Below are positions 1-10,859 of a stretch of 64,000 bases of DNA, piece by piece. The DNA lies in contig JAAKBF010000042.1 of assembly GCA_012656075.1 (NCBI GenBank), forward strand, positions 620,001 to 684,000. Reading direction: 5' to 3'. This DNA comes from Phytophthora hibernalis. Taxonomy: Eukaryota; Oomycota; Peronosporomycetes; Peronosporales; Peronosporaceae. Position 1 is the first letter of the stretch. Every line of letters starts with the position of its first letter. Under the pieces are notes generated by a model. It did not search any database and was not told the DNA's origin. It was given only the letters and a program-made list of their open reading frames with translations. The translations under genes were made by a program, and so were the position numbers.

Positions 1-1670
1 ATTGTGAGGGCGAAGAAGACGACGCCGGTGCCGGCGACCTGTACATTTTGCGTGTTGTACGCACGGCTGCATAGTATCTCGTCGCGCATGGTCACGTCTG
101 GACCCGAGAGTGTGCCGCACTCAGACACATGCCCCCAGCCAAGAGCGATTGGCGGAACGTGGTCCCGCCATGATGTTGGACTGGGCGCTCAGTATGGTCA
201 TCGTCGAGGACGTACCTGCAGAGTCTGCCGCGAGTTTTGCAGTCAAGTGCGCCACAGACGCCAGGTCAGACGATCCAATGCGACAACACATAGCTAGAAA
301 ATTAGAATCAATCGATTTGGTTTTGAAACAGGCTGGTCAATCACGCTGTCTTCACGTATGCTACTACAGTCACACCTGATTATATGATCCTCTCTATTTG
401 AGCCCCGCCATTTATAAGATCCAAAATCTAGTGGAACCAAATAATTGACTTGGATTTAGTATGGTTACCGCTGATATGCACACATGTTTTATGAGGCACA
501 CTGTGTGGCAACAAAGTCTGATATAGATTCTTTATTTGAGTCACAAATTTATCGCTCTGGCCTATTTTTCTTCAGGGAACCCCACTCTCATTGAAGGCTC
601 CGCAAAATCCATGCTTTAAGATAAAAGCAGGTGGGCAGTACTCCAATTTCGTGTGGATGAGTTTGAATATTCCGAAATATGGGCGAGGTCACGGTTTAAG
701 CTTGAGATTTGTAATCATGGGCCTGCCATCAAACATCTAAATACTTCAAGCTGAAGTTGCAATGTTGCATTGATACAAAGGTCGATCACACCACTGTTGT
801 CAGCCATTGCTCTTAAGTACGTGACAGGGGGTAACTGTAAATAGTTTTTAAAGATTATTTGGGGACATAATTGTTCGGTAGCCGGCCAATTTTATGCACG
901 TTTTAATTTGAGTGCACCACATAATTATTTTATTTGAGGCCATTTTCTATGAGTCAGAGTTCTATGTGGTCACCAACCATGCCTCATTCAAACAGGCGTG
1001 ACTGTACTTGGGATCGTTGCCAGTGCGAACGAGACAGCCGAGAGGTGTCCCACGCTATTATGGTGAGCTGATGCCTCGCGATGTTCGTGCCCCTGCTGAT
1101 TTCCCGCGTTATGTTTTCATCAAATACTAGATTCATTTAGTAATAACCTATGAATAACCTAAATGATATTAGCAACAAGGGGAACCCGGGTAGCACTCAT
1201 TGATCACGTTTGCCGTTGTAGGTCATACGGAGGTATGAGAAAATGAAAGTGGAAAGCGATGGAGCTCTGATTAACCGGCATTATGCAGTTCATGTCTGGC
1301 TAATGTGTGCCGGTTTGATGTAGGCCGGTCAGGAAGAACTTTATTCGCTCGTCTTGATCGCTTCAGTCCAGGGTAGTACACGAAATTACGGTCGTCACTT
1401 TCAACAAGACATCGGTGGTGTAGGGCGTAGCTCAACGGAAAACAGTGCGCAAACTTAAAGAAGTAACTGCATAGGTAGCTATGCAAACTGATTGTGACTT
1501 TCCACCGGGTTTTGTCATGTACCTCCAAGTGAAACAGTGCTCGCCGAGACTGATTGGATCTCGCTTGCGGTCTATGGGTCAAACTACCGTAGCGTTTTAG
1601 TCCTTGGTGACGTTTAGTCCTTAGCGACAGGTAGTTTCGGCCAATCGCATGAGCCCAAAACAACATATGC
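1..1670. other. No recognisable gene
   Basis: I see no domain, transposon end or long reading frame that I can support here. Short open frames exist at the left edge, but their composition is not distinctive. The stretch is AT-rich with frequent stops in all frames, as expected for intergenic or decayed repeat DNA. Confidence 0.5.
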
Positions 1671-1671
1671 A

Positions 1672-2489
1672 TCAAAATACGACTGAGCTAATTTTAGCTT
1701 TATTGCGGATAAAATCGACACCATATTTAGTGTGCACAACACAATGTTGACAGATTACTGGACGTCGGCGGCAGAAGCGGGACCACAATGCACGCAGCAG
1801 AGCCGAGCAACCCCTTGCGCAAGCCCTTGGGGCGACAAACAGCAACTTCGAGAACGCGACCAGCCCCACCGCGGTCGTGATCGGACAGCCCACACGCGAC
1901 GCCAGTACCTCGACAACCGCAAGCTGTGAGAACAAGAGATCTGCTGGGACCAGAACGACCAGCACGTTACGAGCCAGCAGCAGCACGAAGCCAATCTTCA
2001 CCCAGTGGTCATCTTGCAGGCGTTCACCCTTTCAGGATCACTGCCCGTCGCCTCGATGAACAGCAGTACGTTAACCGTCTCAAACACCGACAAGATGCCG
2101 CGTGCGTTGAAGTTGATGAAGACCGCCGCACCGACGTTAACAATTCGTTCGGGCATCGTTGTCGAGTCACCGAGCGTGTTGACTGAATACTTGTACTTGT
2201 TGAAGTGGAAGCCCCAAAAGTACGAGTCCATGTTGACCACGGGCCTGCCCAAGCCGGGGGTCAATGTGTAGCCGAAGAACACAATCGTGACCAGCATGGT
2301 GAGGTACAGCAGCATGTGGTTAATGGCCATGATGGAGGCCATGTCCGCGTGGCACGCGCTGCGGTTGCTAGCACAGTCGCCCACGATGAAGTGACTGACC
2401 GCCAACACCGTCAAGCTGCCAGTCACGTGCTGGTCTGCAATTAGATAGTTGACGATCCCCACAATGAAGATACCCGAAGACAGGTACAT
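1672..2489 (-). pseudogene. Broken multi-pass membrane protein, unrecognised family
   Basis: Two minus-strand reading frames (2489-1998 and 2001-1672) abut and appear to be one protein split by a single-base shift near 2,015. The first frame has at least three hydrophobic stretches, including one near LLYLTMLVTIVFFGYTL, separated by hydrophilic loops. The second begins with a strong hydrophobic run containing VLLLARNVLVVLVPADLLF. Together they cover about 270 residues with roughly five membrane segments. There is no clear start, and the C-terminal tail is basic and degenerate. I cannot assign a family. It resembles a fragment of an integral membrane protein of the host rather than a transposon protein, but that is inference. 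Confidence 0.45.
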
Positions 2490-3925
2490 CGAGCGGAACG
2501 AGTAGGTACATGTAGTGACGGCCAGCGCAGGCTTGAGTCTAGACTGCCGAATTGCATGCTAAAACAACTCGCTAAAAACAGCTAACTCGTCTCAAATGTT
2601 AGGATTTGCTGACTCAAACCCAAATCACTGTGTTTGTACCTTGTCGCCAAGGACTAAGACGCTACGGTAAAATCTGAACAAAATTTGAGACATTCAAATG
2701 CAAGGACTACGTAAGCTTCCACTAGTTGTGGACTATACGTTGACTTCGGGTGAGCTTGCACAAAATCAAAGGTGCGACAGGGATTCGATTCTGAAATGTG
2801 CCCGGTCATAATCCAATCCCAGCCCCGATCAATCACAAACGACTAGACCATGAAGTATTGCACCCAATGCATCACGACTGATTTGTACCCAGTCTGGCCT
2901 GAGGAAGCGCCAGTCCACGAAAGATTTCAGCGAACCTCCGGGATGACCATCCACATCGGCCGTTACTGGGTTTCTGTTACAGTGATCGCGTTTTCGTCTG
3001 GGATATACACAAACCGGGACTCAATTCGTTGAACCGAGTGCGGACTCTGGAACTCGTCGTCCATCTTGATCTCCGACTGACACTCTGAACTGATTCATTC
3101 TAGGATCATCCCTGCTGAGACTTAACAACTCAGGTTGAAGGTGAAATCGACGTATACGTCACTGAGACGCGCACACTCGACCCACTCTCTTCGTCACGGG
3201 TCGGGGTCCGTCATGGGCATTCGGACTGATGGGGCTCTGATCAGGTGCTTCATCACAATGACGCCGCATCTGAGGCAATAAATCTTCAATTTACGCCCCA
3301 TAGTATCCGGGTAGAACTAAAGGCAGAAAATATAGTGGTTATGCTGCGTACAGACACTAAAATCTTACTCGAGGTATCTCTTATTCCAGCCCCAGCATAA
3401 TCCATGGTACGACCTCGTGTTGCACCAGTGCGGCTAGCATTGTACGATGTATTCGAGATCGCCCAAAGCACGTTTGCGGTGGTGTCGGTTTCTCAGTCTC
3501 AGAGTCGTTTTGCGGGCCCTGTCAACGATATGGTCATGGTACTCGTTAATACTCGTGTGGCGCTTCTTGTAGTTGCCTACAAAAGGTTGATCTGTAGACA
3601 GTTTTGGCAAGCTCTATGCGTTCATGTCGAATCGCCTCAGCATGATCCGATGACAGTTAGGAGTAGTAGTCTAATCCATTGAAGGGACGCAACTGAGACG
3701 TCGGGACGGACCGTTTGTGGACCGGCGTGATCCCAGTGCAAATATTGCAAGACCCGAGGTTGTTTTTGGCGACCTGGGGCATTCTTATTTCAAAGTCGTG
3801 TCTGAGTACGTGTTGCGCGGTTACAACCCAGTACAGCTTCAATATCATTGTCGCGTCATTTCGTGCGGTGGTCGTTGCGAAAGTGATGCGGGTTGCAACC
3901 GAGGTCTAGTTAACGGATTGATAGG
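2490..3925. other. No supported gene
   Basis: The stretch holds only short frames. A plus-strand frame at 3717-3941 (74 codons, Gly/Cys-containing) has protein-like composition, but I do not recognise it and it has no supporting context. It may be a decayed part of the hAT element that follows. Confidence 0.4.
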
Positions 3926-3929
3926 ACAA

Positions 3930-4690
3930 ATCTATTTCTAGTAATTCGGAGCCGTTACTGGCTAAAGTTAACGCGCTGGTGTCGAAGTTATGTCAAGTTA
4001 ACAATTTTGCAAGTCGGCTAGTCTCCATCCTATTTGACACGATGGAGTTCCAGCTTTGAAATGCAACGCTACGATCGTATTCGCACCGCAAATCAAGACC
4101 GTGAACATCGTGGGGAGATCATCCCCACTGGTCCGTCGCATCGCAAGCTTCTCATCCTGCTCGAGCACATAAAAATGTTCAAGAGCGTAACCAAGCAGCT
4201 TCAGTGCGGCGGGATCGACTTGGACGACGTCCGTCTGTTGTTCTACTCTGATGTTACCGAGCATCCTTGCATACGTGAACGGCTAAAACCGACCGCTAAA
4301 ATTGTTTAGTCGCCCCTGTTAGAGTCCGCAATCGTGAAGTTCATCATCGGCGCAACCTTTTCAAGTGCAGAGACTGTTGTAGTCAAGAGATCCGAGGTTT
4401 TTAAGTCTGGAAGCAAACGGAAGTCACCGAAAGAAGATTACACGACGCACATTCTCCGTGCTGGACCAGGCAAGCACGGTGAAGGCGACAATGCTGTAAC
4501 CTAGATATCTCAGTTAAAGGTGCCCCGACGTCGAATGCATGCGAAATACTCTTCTCGTAGTGTTAGCTTGTGCTTACCCCACAGCGTACGTGCATGCTGC
4601 CTGCGAATTTTGAGCTCCTAATGTTTCTTCGTGCAAACAGAAACATGTGGGATGTGGCGGCATTGGCTGCGGGTGTCAGATTTCATTTTT
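3930..4690 (+). mobile_element. hAT transposase, C-terminal half (decayed)
   Basis: The plus strand encodes, across several frameshifts and stops, the C-terminal part of a hAT-family transposase. Recognisable pieces in order are: a stretch near 3,970 reading VNALVSKLCQVNNFA; a conserved block from about 4,034 with TRWSSSFEM; a block ending RLKPTAKIV near 4,308; and the hAT C-terminal dimerisation signature near 4,530-4,680, including MLPANFELLMFLRANRN. hAT transposases are cut-and-paste DNA transposon enzymes of the RNase H fold, and the dimerisation domain is their most conserved C-terminal feature. The N-terminal half is not found upstream. A matching N-terminal half lies about 1 kb downstream on the opposite strand. 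No terminal inverted repeats were identified. The element is dead. Confidence 0.7.
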
Positions 4691-4694
4691 TAAA

Positions 4695-5550
4695 ACGCGG
4701 GAAATCTGCTGGAGGGATAAGGGATATGTTGGGGGACGCCTTCCCAATACTAATACACAATGTATTCTAACAAAAAAGAATTACTGTAAAATACACGCAA
4801 TTCTTGCAACACTGCTTATAACTCTCTTTCAATTGGCTAAAATTAACACTTGTCATTAACAGTGGAAAATTTACCATCGAAACGAGTGTGGCGTTCCGAG
4901 TATCTTGAGGTGGCTCACAATTCTCATGAAAGCTACCAATGACTTTGTACATCTTACATTTATGCCGCGCAAACCATCCCACGCATGCGGTGTTGTATAC
5001 AGTACAACCAGACTAACTCTGTGGGAGCCATGAAACTGTACACTCTCCGTCGTGCGAAGCCCGCCAACCACGACCACGACTGCTGCAAGCACCAGGAGTC
5101 CTCGACTGATGGTGCACTGTATCTCGCGAAATAATAAGCTGAAAGCCCGACACGAACCACAGATCTCGAGCTAGTCTTAAATCGTTGCTGCAGTTCAAGT
5201 TCATCGCGTGGCTGTCAACAAACAGCACGCATGCCAATGCAAGTAGCGAAGGAGAGTCGTTTGCTTATGCCTGTCTAATTAATTTCAGTTCTCAATTTTC
5301 CAGCAGTGACAACAACAATCAACGCACTGGAAAGTTGAATGTCGAAGGCAATCACCCGCCCGAGTACTTCCGTGCCTGCTTCCAAAGTGCAACCAACGAA
5401 TAGAGCCACACTCTATTGCAACACAAATGGCTTGTACTAACAGCACCCACGATCATGCGATACCACTCCGACGTGTGCGTAACGTTACATTCACCCAGCT
5501 TTGGCCCCAGCACAAACGACTGAAATGTGAACCGGAAGCACCCGCTTTCT
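4695..5550. other. Gap between the two hAT halves, nothing recognised
   Basis: I find only short antisense frames without recognisable motifs. It is probably decayed transposon interior or inserted DNA, given the hAT pieces on both sides. Confidence 0.4.
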
Positions 5551-5552
5551 CT

Positions 5553-6290
5553 TTATGAACAATCTTCACTATTAAGCCAATCTAAGCAGTCATCAACCAG
5601 GTACCTGTTGGCCGCCAAGTTGAAGCAGTGGTTAGCGCAGCCTACCAGAGGAACACTGATCTTTGTAGCATTCGACTGGTTCGTGTTGCAATTGTCACCG
5701 ACGATGAACACCACCATGTAGAGTGTCTTTTTGTACACCATCAAAGAACTTGATATGCGCATCCGCATATGGAAATTATTCTTCGAGCGGCGATATGGCG
5801 AGTTGATGTAACCGAAGAACGATTTTCGTTACAAATACACCATACATCGCGACATAGTGCATAGAACCGTTCGACTACCCGTCAAACATTATCCCAAAAC
5901 AAATGCCCAAGATCATCTCGAGATTCTTGACTGCGTGGTATTAAGCAGAACACGTGATGACACCGAGTTCCACTTCGCCATGGAGCGTATGAGCTCTTTG
6001 TCGACTTCGGAGAGGGTATGTTCCGCTCTACTACCCATCGCATTCACTGGAAACGATGCGACGTCTCCTCGGATACAACCTCGAACTCCCGGAGGCTGCG
6101 GTCGCTGTTGGAGAGGGCTGTTGTATACTGGTCCTTGGACCCGTCATGCTTGTGGGCCAGGTGGGCGATGAGGTTAGAGTAGCCTGAGCTGGCGAGTTGC
6201 TTGCGCTCACTACCACACTGATTGCAGAGTTAGTGGCCTTGTCCCAGTGTCTTATATAAGTAAGCGCAAATTTCCTTGTTGGGTGTCGGC
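5553..6290 (-). mobile_element. hAT transposase, N-terminal half with BED finger (decayed)
   Basis: Read on the minus strand, about 6,290-6,040 encodes a BED-type zinc finger, with a CxxC pair (CNQCG) followed by a YSNLIAHLAHKH-like stretch that supplies the His ligands. Further on, 5768-5553 encodes the block VGDNCNTNQS...VPLVGCANHCFNL, which matches the conserved hAT catalytic-core region found in oomycete copies. BED fingers bind DNA and are typical N-terminal domains of hAT transposases. Several frame changes separate the two blocks. The C-terminal half of the same kind of protein lies at 3,930-4,690 on the other strand, so an inversion or two nested copies must be invoked. Confidence 0.65.
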
Positions 6291-6294
6291 ATCG

Positions 6295-7088
6295 TGTTGA
6301 GTGCGAAGGATGCTTTTGAAAGTGAGAAAGAAAAGGCAGAGGCGAATGAGACTGCTGAGCTCTTAGTGCCAATTTAGCTAGTGTGTTTAGTATCTAGAAA
6401 CGACTATGTGGTATAAAGATTGCAAGTTGTGCTTGTGCGTCGAATTGCTGACGTGCGAAGGGTACATTCATTGTTTTTGTAGTCGTCGAAACGACGCACC
6501 CCGAGGAGATTGGTAACTCGCAGGCACGTCAAAGTGCTCAAAAGCTGCCGTTCAGAAGTAGAACCATTTCAAGGAAGAAAAGACCCAAGCCGGGCAACCA
6601 GTCAACACGACGCCGTCGATCTAAGGAAAAGGCTGTCGACAATTGAAAGTGCGATTGTACCAAATAGGCGAAATGATGGCACTTAGATTCCCGGTTCTCG
6701 TCCCTTCACCCACACGAGGTGGTGGTTTACTTCGTTGATCTGTGTGTGCAATCCGAACAACTGCATCTTGTGGGGCGCAATAGCAGACGAAATAGAGAAA
6801 GGAAAGTCAAGAAGTTGGAGGTTTTATTGAGGCGTTGCTGGACACGGCGCTGACGCAGACGCAGGACACGGATACGTTGTTTGAAGGGTTTTGTGCCGTA
6901 CTGAACGGGATAGTGGTCATGAGCTCTTGTTCTCGATTTACCTTGTCGTTCGGCCTACAGTAATTTTACCTGCGTTCCAATTGTTGTCGTTCACCTGACC
7001 CGCTGTAGTGTCAGCTAACTGACAAACTGATGCCGCTCCATTTCCAGATACGCTGAACGCTAGGCACCTCGTGTTTGCGAAACATGCA
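6295..7088. other. 3' flank of mucin-like gene A
   Basis: There is no coding region. At about 6,722-6,760 there is a diverged copy of the motif found downstream of the other mucin-like paralogs (TTCGTTGA...TGTGTGCAAT). It lies over 300 bp beyond the present stop codon of gene A, which suggests the original 3' end of A has been altered. Confidence 0.5.
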
Positions 7089-10000
7089 TCACAACAAGTC
7101 CTCCAGGTCTGCCCCCGAGCAACGTCGAAACAGGGGTGAGGTCAACGTAGTGTACGTGGACGTCTTTGAATGACTCCGACCCGCACGGAGACTGAATCGG
7201 GGCTGCGTTGTGACCGGCTGAGTGACCGGCTGCGTGGTGACCGGCGGCAGGGTAACTGGTTGTGTAGTGACTGGTTGAGTGACCGGCAGTGTAACTGGCT
7301 GCGTAGTGACCGGCTGTGTGACCGGCAACGTGACCGGCTGCGTGGTGACCGGCGGCAGGGTAACGGGCTGTGTAGTGACTGGTTGAGTGACAGGCAACGT
7401 GACGGGCAACGTGACGGGCAACGTGACGGGCAACGTGACCGGTTGGGTAGTCACTGGTTGAGTAACGGGCAGGGTAACTGGCTGCGTAGTGACAGGCTGC
7501 GTGACAGGTAACGTGACCGGCAACGTGACTGGCAACGTGACTGGATCCGTGACTGGCAGGGTAGCTGGCAACGTAGCTGGATCGGTGACTGGCAGGGTAA
7601 CTGGCAACGTAGCTGGATCGGTGACTGGCAGGGTAACTGGCAACGTAGCTGGATCGGTGACTGGCAGCGTGACTGGCAGGGTAACTGGCAACGTCACTGG
7701 CAGCGTGACTGGCAGCGTGACCGGCAGGGTAACTGGGTCCGTTACAGGCAGCGTAACTGGCAACGTGACCGGATCCGTTACTGGCAGCGTGACTGGAAAC
7801 GTAGCTGGATCGGTGACTGGCAGCGTGACTGGCAGGGTAACTGAGTCCGTCACTGGCAGCGTGACTGGCAACGTGACCGGCAGGGTAACTGAGTCCGTCA
7901 CTGGCAGCGTGACTGGCAACGTGACGGGCAACGTGACGGGCAACGTGACCGGTTGGGTAGTCACTGGTTGAGTAACGGGCAGGGTAACTGGCTGCGTAGT
8001 GACAGGCTGCGTGACAGGTAACGTGACCGGCAACGTGACTGGCAACGTGACTGGATCCGTGACTGGCAGGGTAGCTGGCAACGTAGCTGGATCGGTGACT
8101 GGCAGGGTAACTGGCAACGTAGCTGGATCGGTGACTGGCAGGGTAACTGGCAACGTAGCTGGATCGGTGACTGGCAACGAAGCTGGATCGGTGACTGGCA
8201 ACGTGACCGGCAGGGTAACTGAGTCCGTCACTGGCAGCGTGACTGGCAACGTGACCGGATCCGTTACTGGCAGCGTGACTGGAAACGTAGCTGGATCGGT
8301 GACTGGCAACGAAGCTGGATCGGTGACTGGCAACGTGACTGGCAAGGTAACTGAGTCCGTCACTGGCAGCGTGGCTGGCGACGTGATCGGATCCGTTACT
8401 GGTAGCGTGACTGGCAACGTGACTGGATCCGTCACTGGCAGCGTGACTGGAAACGTAGCTGGATCGGTGACTGGCAGCGTGACTGGCAGGGTAACTGAGT
8501 CCGTCACTGGCAGCGTGACTGGCAACGTGACCGGCAGGGTAACTGAGTCCGTCACTGGCAGCGTGACTGGCAACGTGACCGGTAGGGTAACTGGGTCCGT
8601 GACTGGCAGCGTAACTGGCAACGTAGCTGGATCGGTGACTGGCAACGAAGCTGGATCGGTGACTGGCAACGTGACCGGCAGGGTAAGTGAGTCCGTCACT
8701 GGCAGCGTGACTGGCAACGTGATCGGATCCGTTACTGGCAGCGTGACTGGCAACGTGACTGGATCCGTCACTGGCAGCGTGACTGGAAACGTAGCTGGAT
8801 CGGTGACTGGCAGCGTGACTGGCAATGAAGCTGGATCGGTGACTGGCATCGTGACTGGCAGGGTAACTGGGTCCGTCACTGGCAACGTGACTGGCAACGT
8901 AACTGGCACCGTGACTGGCAACGTAGCTGGATCGGTGACTGGCAGCGTGACTGGCAGGGTAACTGAGTCCGTCACTGGCAGCGTGACTGGCAACGTGACT
9001 GGATCGGTGACTGGCAGCGTGACTGGCAAAGAAGCTGGATCGGTGACTGGCATCGTGACTGGCAGGGTAACTGGGTCCGTTACTGGCAGCGTAACTGGCA
9101 ACGTAGCTGGATCGGTGACTGGCAACGAAGCTGGATCGGTGACTGGCAACGTGACTGGCAAGGTAACTGAGTCCGTCACTGGCAGCGTGACTGGCGACGT
9201 GATCGGATCCGTTACTGGCAGCGTGGCTGGCAACGTGACTGGATCCGTCACTGGCAGCGTGACTGGAAACGTAGCTGGATCGGTGACTGGCAACGTGACT
9301 GGCAGGGTAACTGGGTCCGTTACTGGCAGCGTGACTGGCAACGTGACCGGCAACGTAGCTGGATCGGTGACTGGCAGCGTGACCGGAAAAGTGACCGGAA
9401 GTGTCGCGGGCAGCGTGATTTCATCGACAGGTAAAGTGACCGGTAACGTTGCTGGCAGAGTAATCTGGTCAGTGGCTGGCTCCGTGGTCTCATCAGAGCC
9501 TGGAGCTGTAGTCTCATCCGTCCCTGGAGCCGTGGTCTCATTAGTACCTGGAGCTGTAGTTTCTTCAGTTCCTGGGACCGTAGACTCATCAGTGCCTGGG
9601 GATATAGTCTCATCCGTCCCCGGAGCCGCGGTCTCATTAGTACCTGGGGTCGAAGTCTCATCAGTACCTGGGGATGTAGTCTCTCCACCGAACCCCTGTG
9701 AAGACTCTTCTGAATCACACGGCTCCGTTGTCTCGTCAGTGCTTGAAGAAGTAGTAACTTCACCGGTCTCCTGTGAGGACTCTTCTGTATCGCACGGCTT
9801 ATCTGTTTCATATCCAGTCATCTCATTTTCCTCAGTCGTGGCTCCGTAGGTCAGCGTCTCCGTAGTTTCCTGAGTGGGGTACTGGGTAGCGTTCTCCATA
9901 GTCTCCTCGATTGGCGCGTTGGCTGCTTCTTCGACCGGGTATTTCGTAGAAGTGCTCCCTGTATGCCCTGATTGTTCCTCGGTTGTATCGTCGGTCTCAT

Positions 10001-10797
10001 CACAAGGCTCATCGATTTCAGGCTCAAGTGTACCTGGCACATCGGCCGTTTCCTGATCTTCGTTGACGCCCTTCCACGGATTTTCGTAGTTGCCAGTGGT
10101 CTCCATGTTTTCAGTGTTTTCAGTGTTCGTCCCGGAGGTGCCGTGGCGGTCGGCTCCATGAGTCTTCTCGGCTGTACCGTAGTTACCGGTTGTCCTGCCA
10201 CCCCAGTGGTCTCAAAGCTGGTTCCCTGAGTCATCTCGGTTGTGCTGTAGCCACCGGTTGTGCCAGTCCCAGCCGTCTCAACGGTGCCGGTTAGTGTGGC
10301 CTTTCCAGTTCCTGTTGTAGTTGTCGTCGCGTCACCCGTTTGTGTGCCGTAGCTGGCAGCAGCCGGAGCTTCTTCCATCGATGTTCCCGCGAAACTATCC
10401 CCAACTTCGACGTCTCCCGCGTTACTCCAGCTGGAGCTCCCTGAGTTGTATGCTACGATGGTCTCGGCTTCGGCGGCAGACGAGTAGTCTGTCTTGAAGA
10501 ACTCACAGCCCCATGTGCCATCAGTGAGAAGGACGCAGTGGGCATCAACTGGAGCGACACACTCGGTGCCGTTGTAAGACAAGAGGTACGGTTGGCAGTC
10601 GGCGGTGGCGACGTTGCCAATCTTTGGGCAGGCTTCACCTGCAGGCTCCAATCCGGCACCCGAACAGGGAGGCCACGAGACTCCGGCAGTGAGAAGGTGG
10701 CGTCATGCACCACGGTGACTGGGACGTCGGCGGACGTGAGCCCGACGGCGAGGATCCCAGTCAGAGTCGCGACCACAGCATGTTTTCTTGAGGTCAT
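7089..10797 (-). pseudogene. Mucin-like secreted repeat protein, copy A (two frameshifts)
   Basis: The start at 10797 opens with MTSRKHAVVATLTGIL, a typical signal peptide ending near SADV. It is followed by the six-cysteine domain shared with copies B to F, and then a Thr/Glu/Ser-rich linker with repeats of the form PGTDETTAPGTNE. Last comes about 740 residues of LPVT/DPVT/DPAT tetrapeptides. The frame changes near 10,665, where A lacks one base relative to copies B and C between the LPESRGLP and LEPAGEAC segments, and again near 10,200. From about 10,106 to the stop at 7089 the frame is open. The C-terminal 40 residues are not repetitive and do not match the ends of the other copies. The architecture resembles oomycete mucin-like or cyst-coat proteins, presumed to be cell-surface and heavily O-glycosylated; this is inference. 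The indels could be sequencing errors. Confidence 0.7.
7190..9420. repeat. 12-bp-period coding minisatellite in gene A
   Basis: This is about 2.2 kb of head-to-tail 12-bp units (plus strand consensus near GTGACTGGCARC) encoding LPVT or DPVT/DPAT on the minus strand. Higher-order blocks recur, for example the section around 7,436-7,700 is nearly repeated at 7,934-8,170. The period is a multiple of three and the unit lacks stops, so the plus strand is also open over long distances (616 codons at 7999-9849). Confidence 0.9.
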
Positions 10798-10838
10798 CGG
10801 TCAATTCGAAGGGAAGGTCGATATCGCCGCCAAAGAGG

Positions 10839-10854
10839 AAATTGAGGAATGAGT
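10839..10854 (-). promoter_or_regulatory. Oomycete initiator, gene A
   Basis: On the minus strand the sequence reads ACTCATTCCTCAATTT, which differs from the published oomycete core promoter GCTCATTYYNCAWTTT only in the first base. It lies about 42 bp upstream of the ATG, as in the paralogs. Confidence 0.75.
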
Positions 10855-10859
10855 TTCGA

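Noticed and set aside
7190..9420. Possible CRISPR-like array because of regular spacing
   Set aside because: The units are contiguous 12-bp coding repeats without unique spacers, and the organism appears eukaryotic.
7489..9849. Long plus-strand frames (160 and 616 codons) opposite gene A
   Set aside because: They mirror the 12-bp repeat and have no signal peptide, promoter match or non-repetitive part. I treat them as a by-product of the repeat, noted only as a finding.
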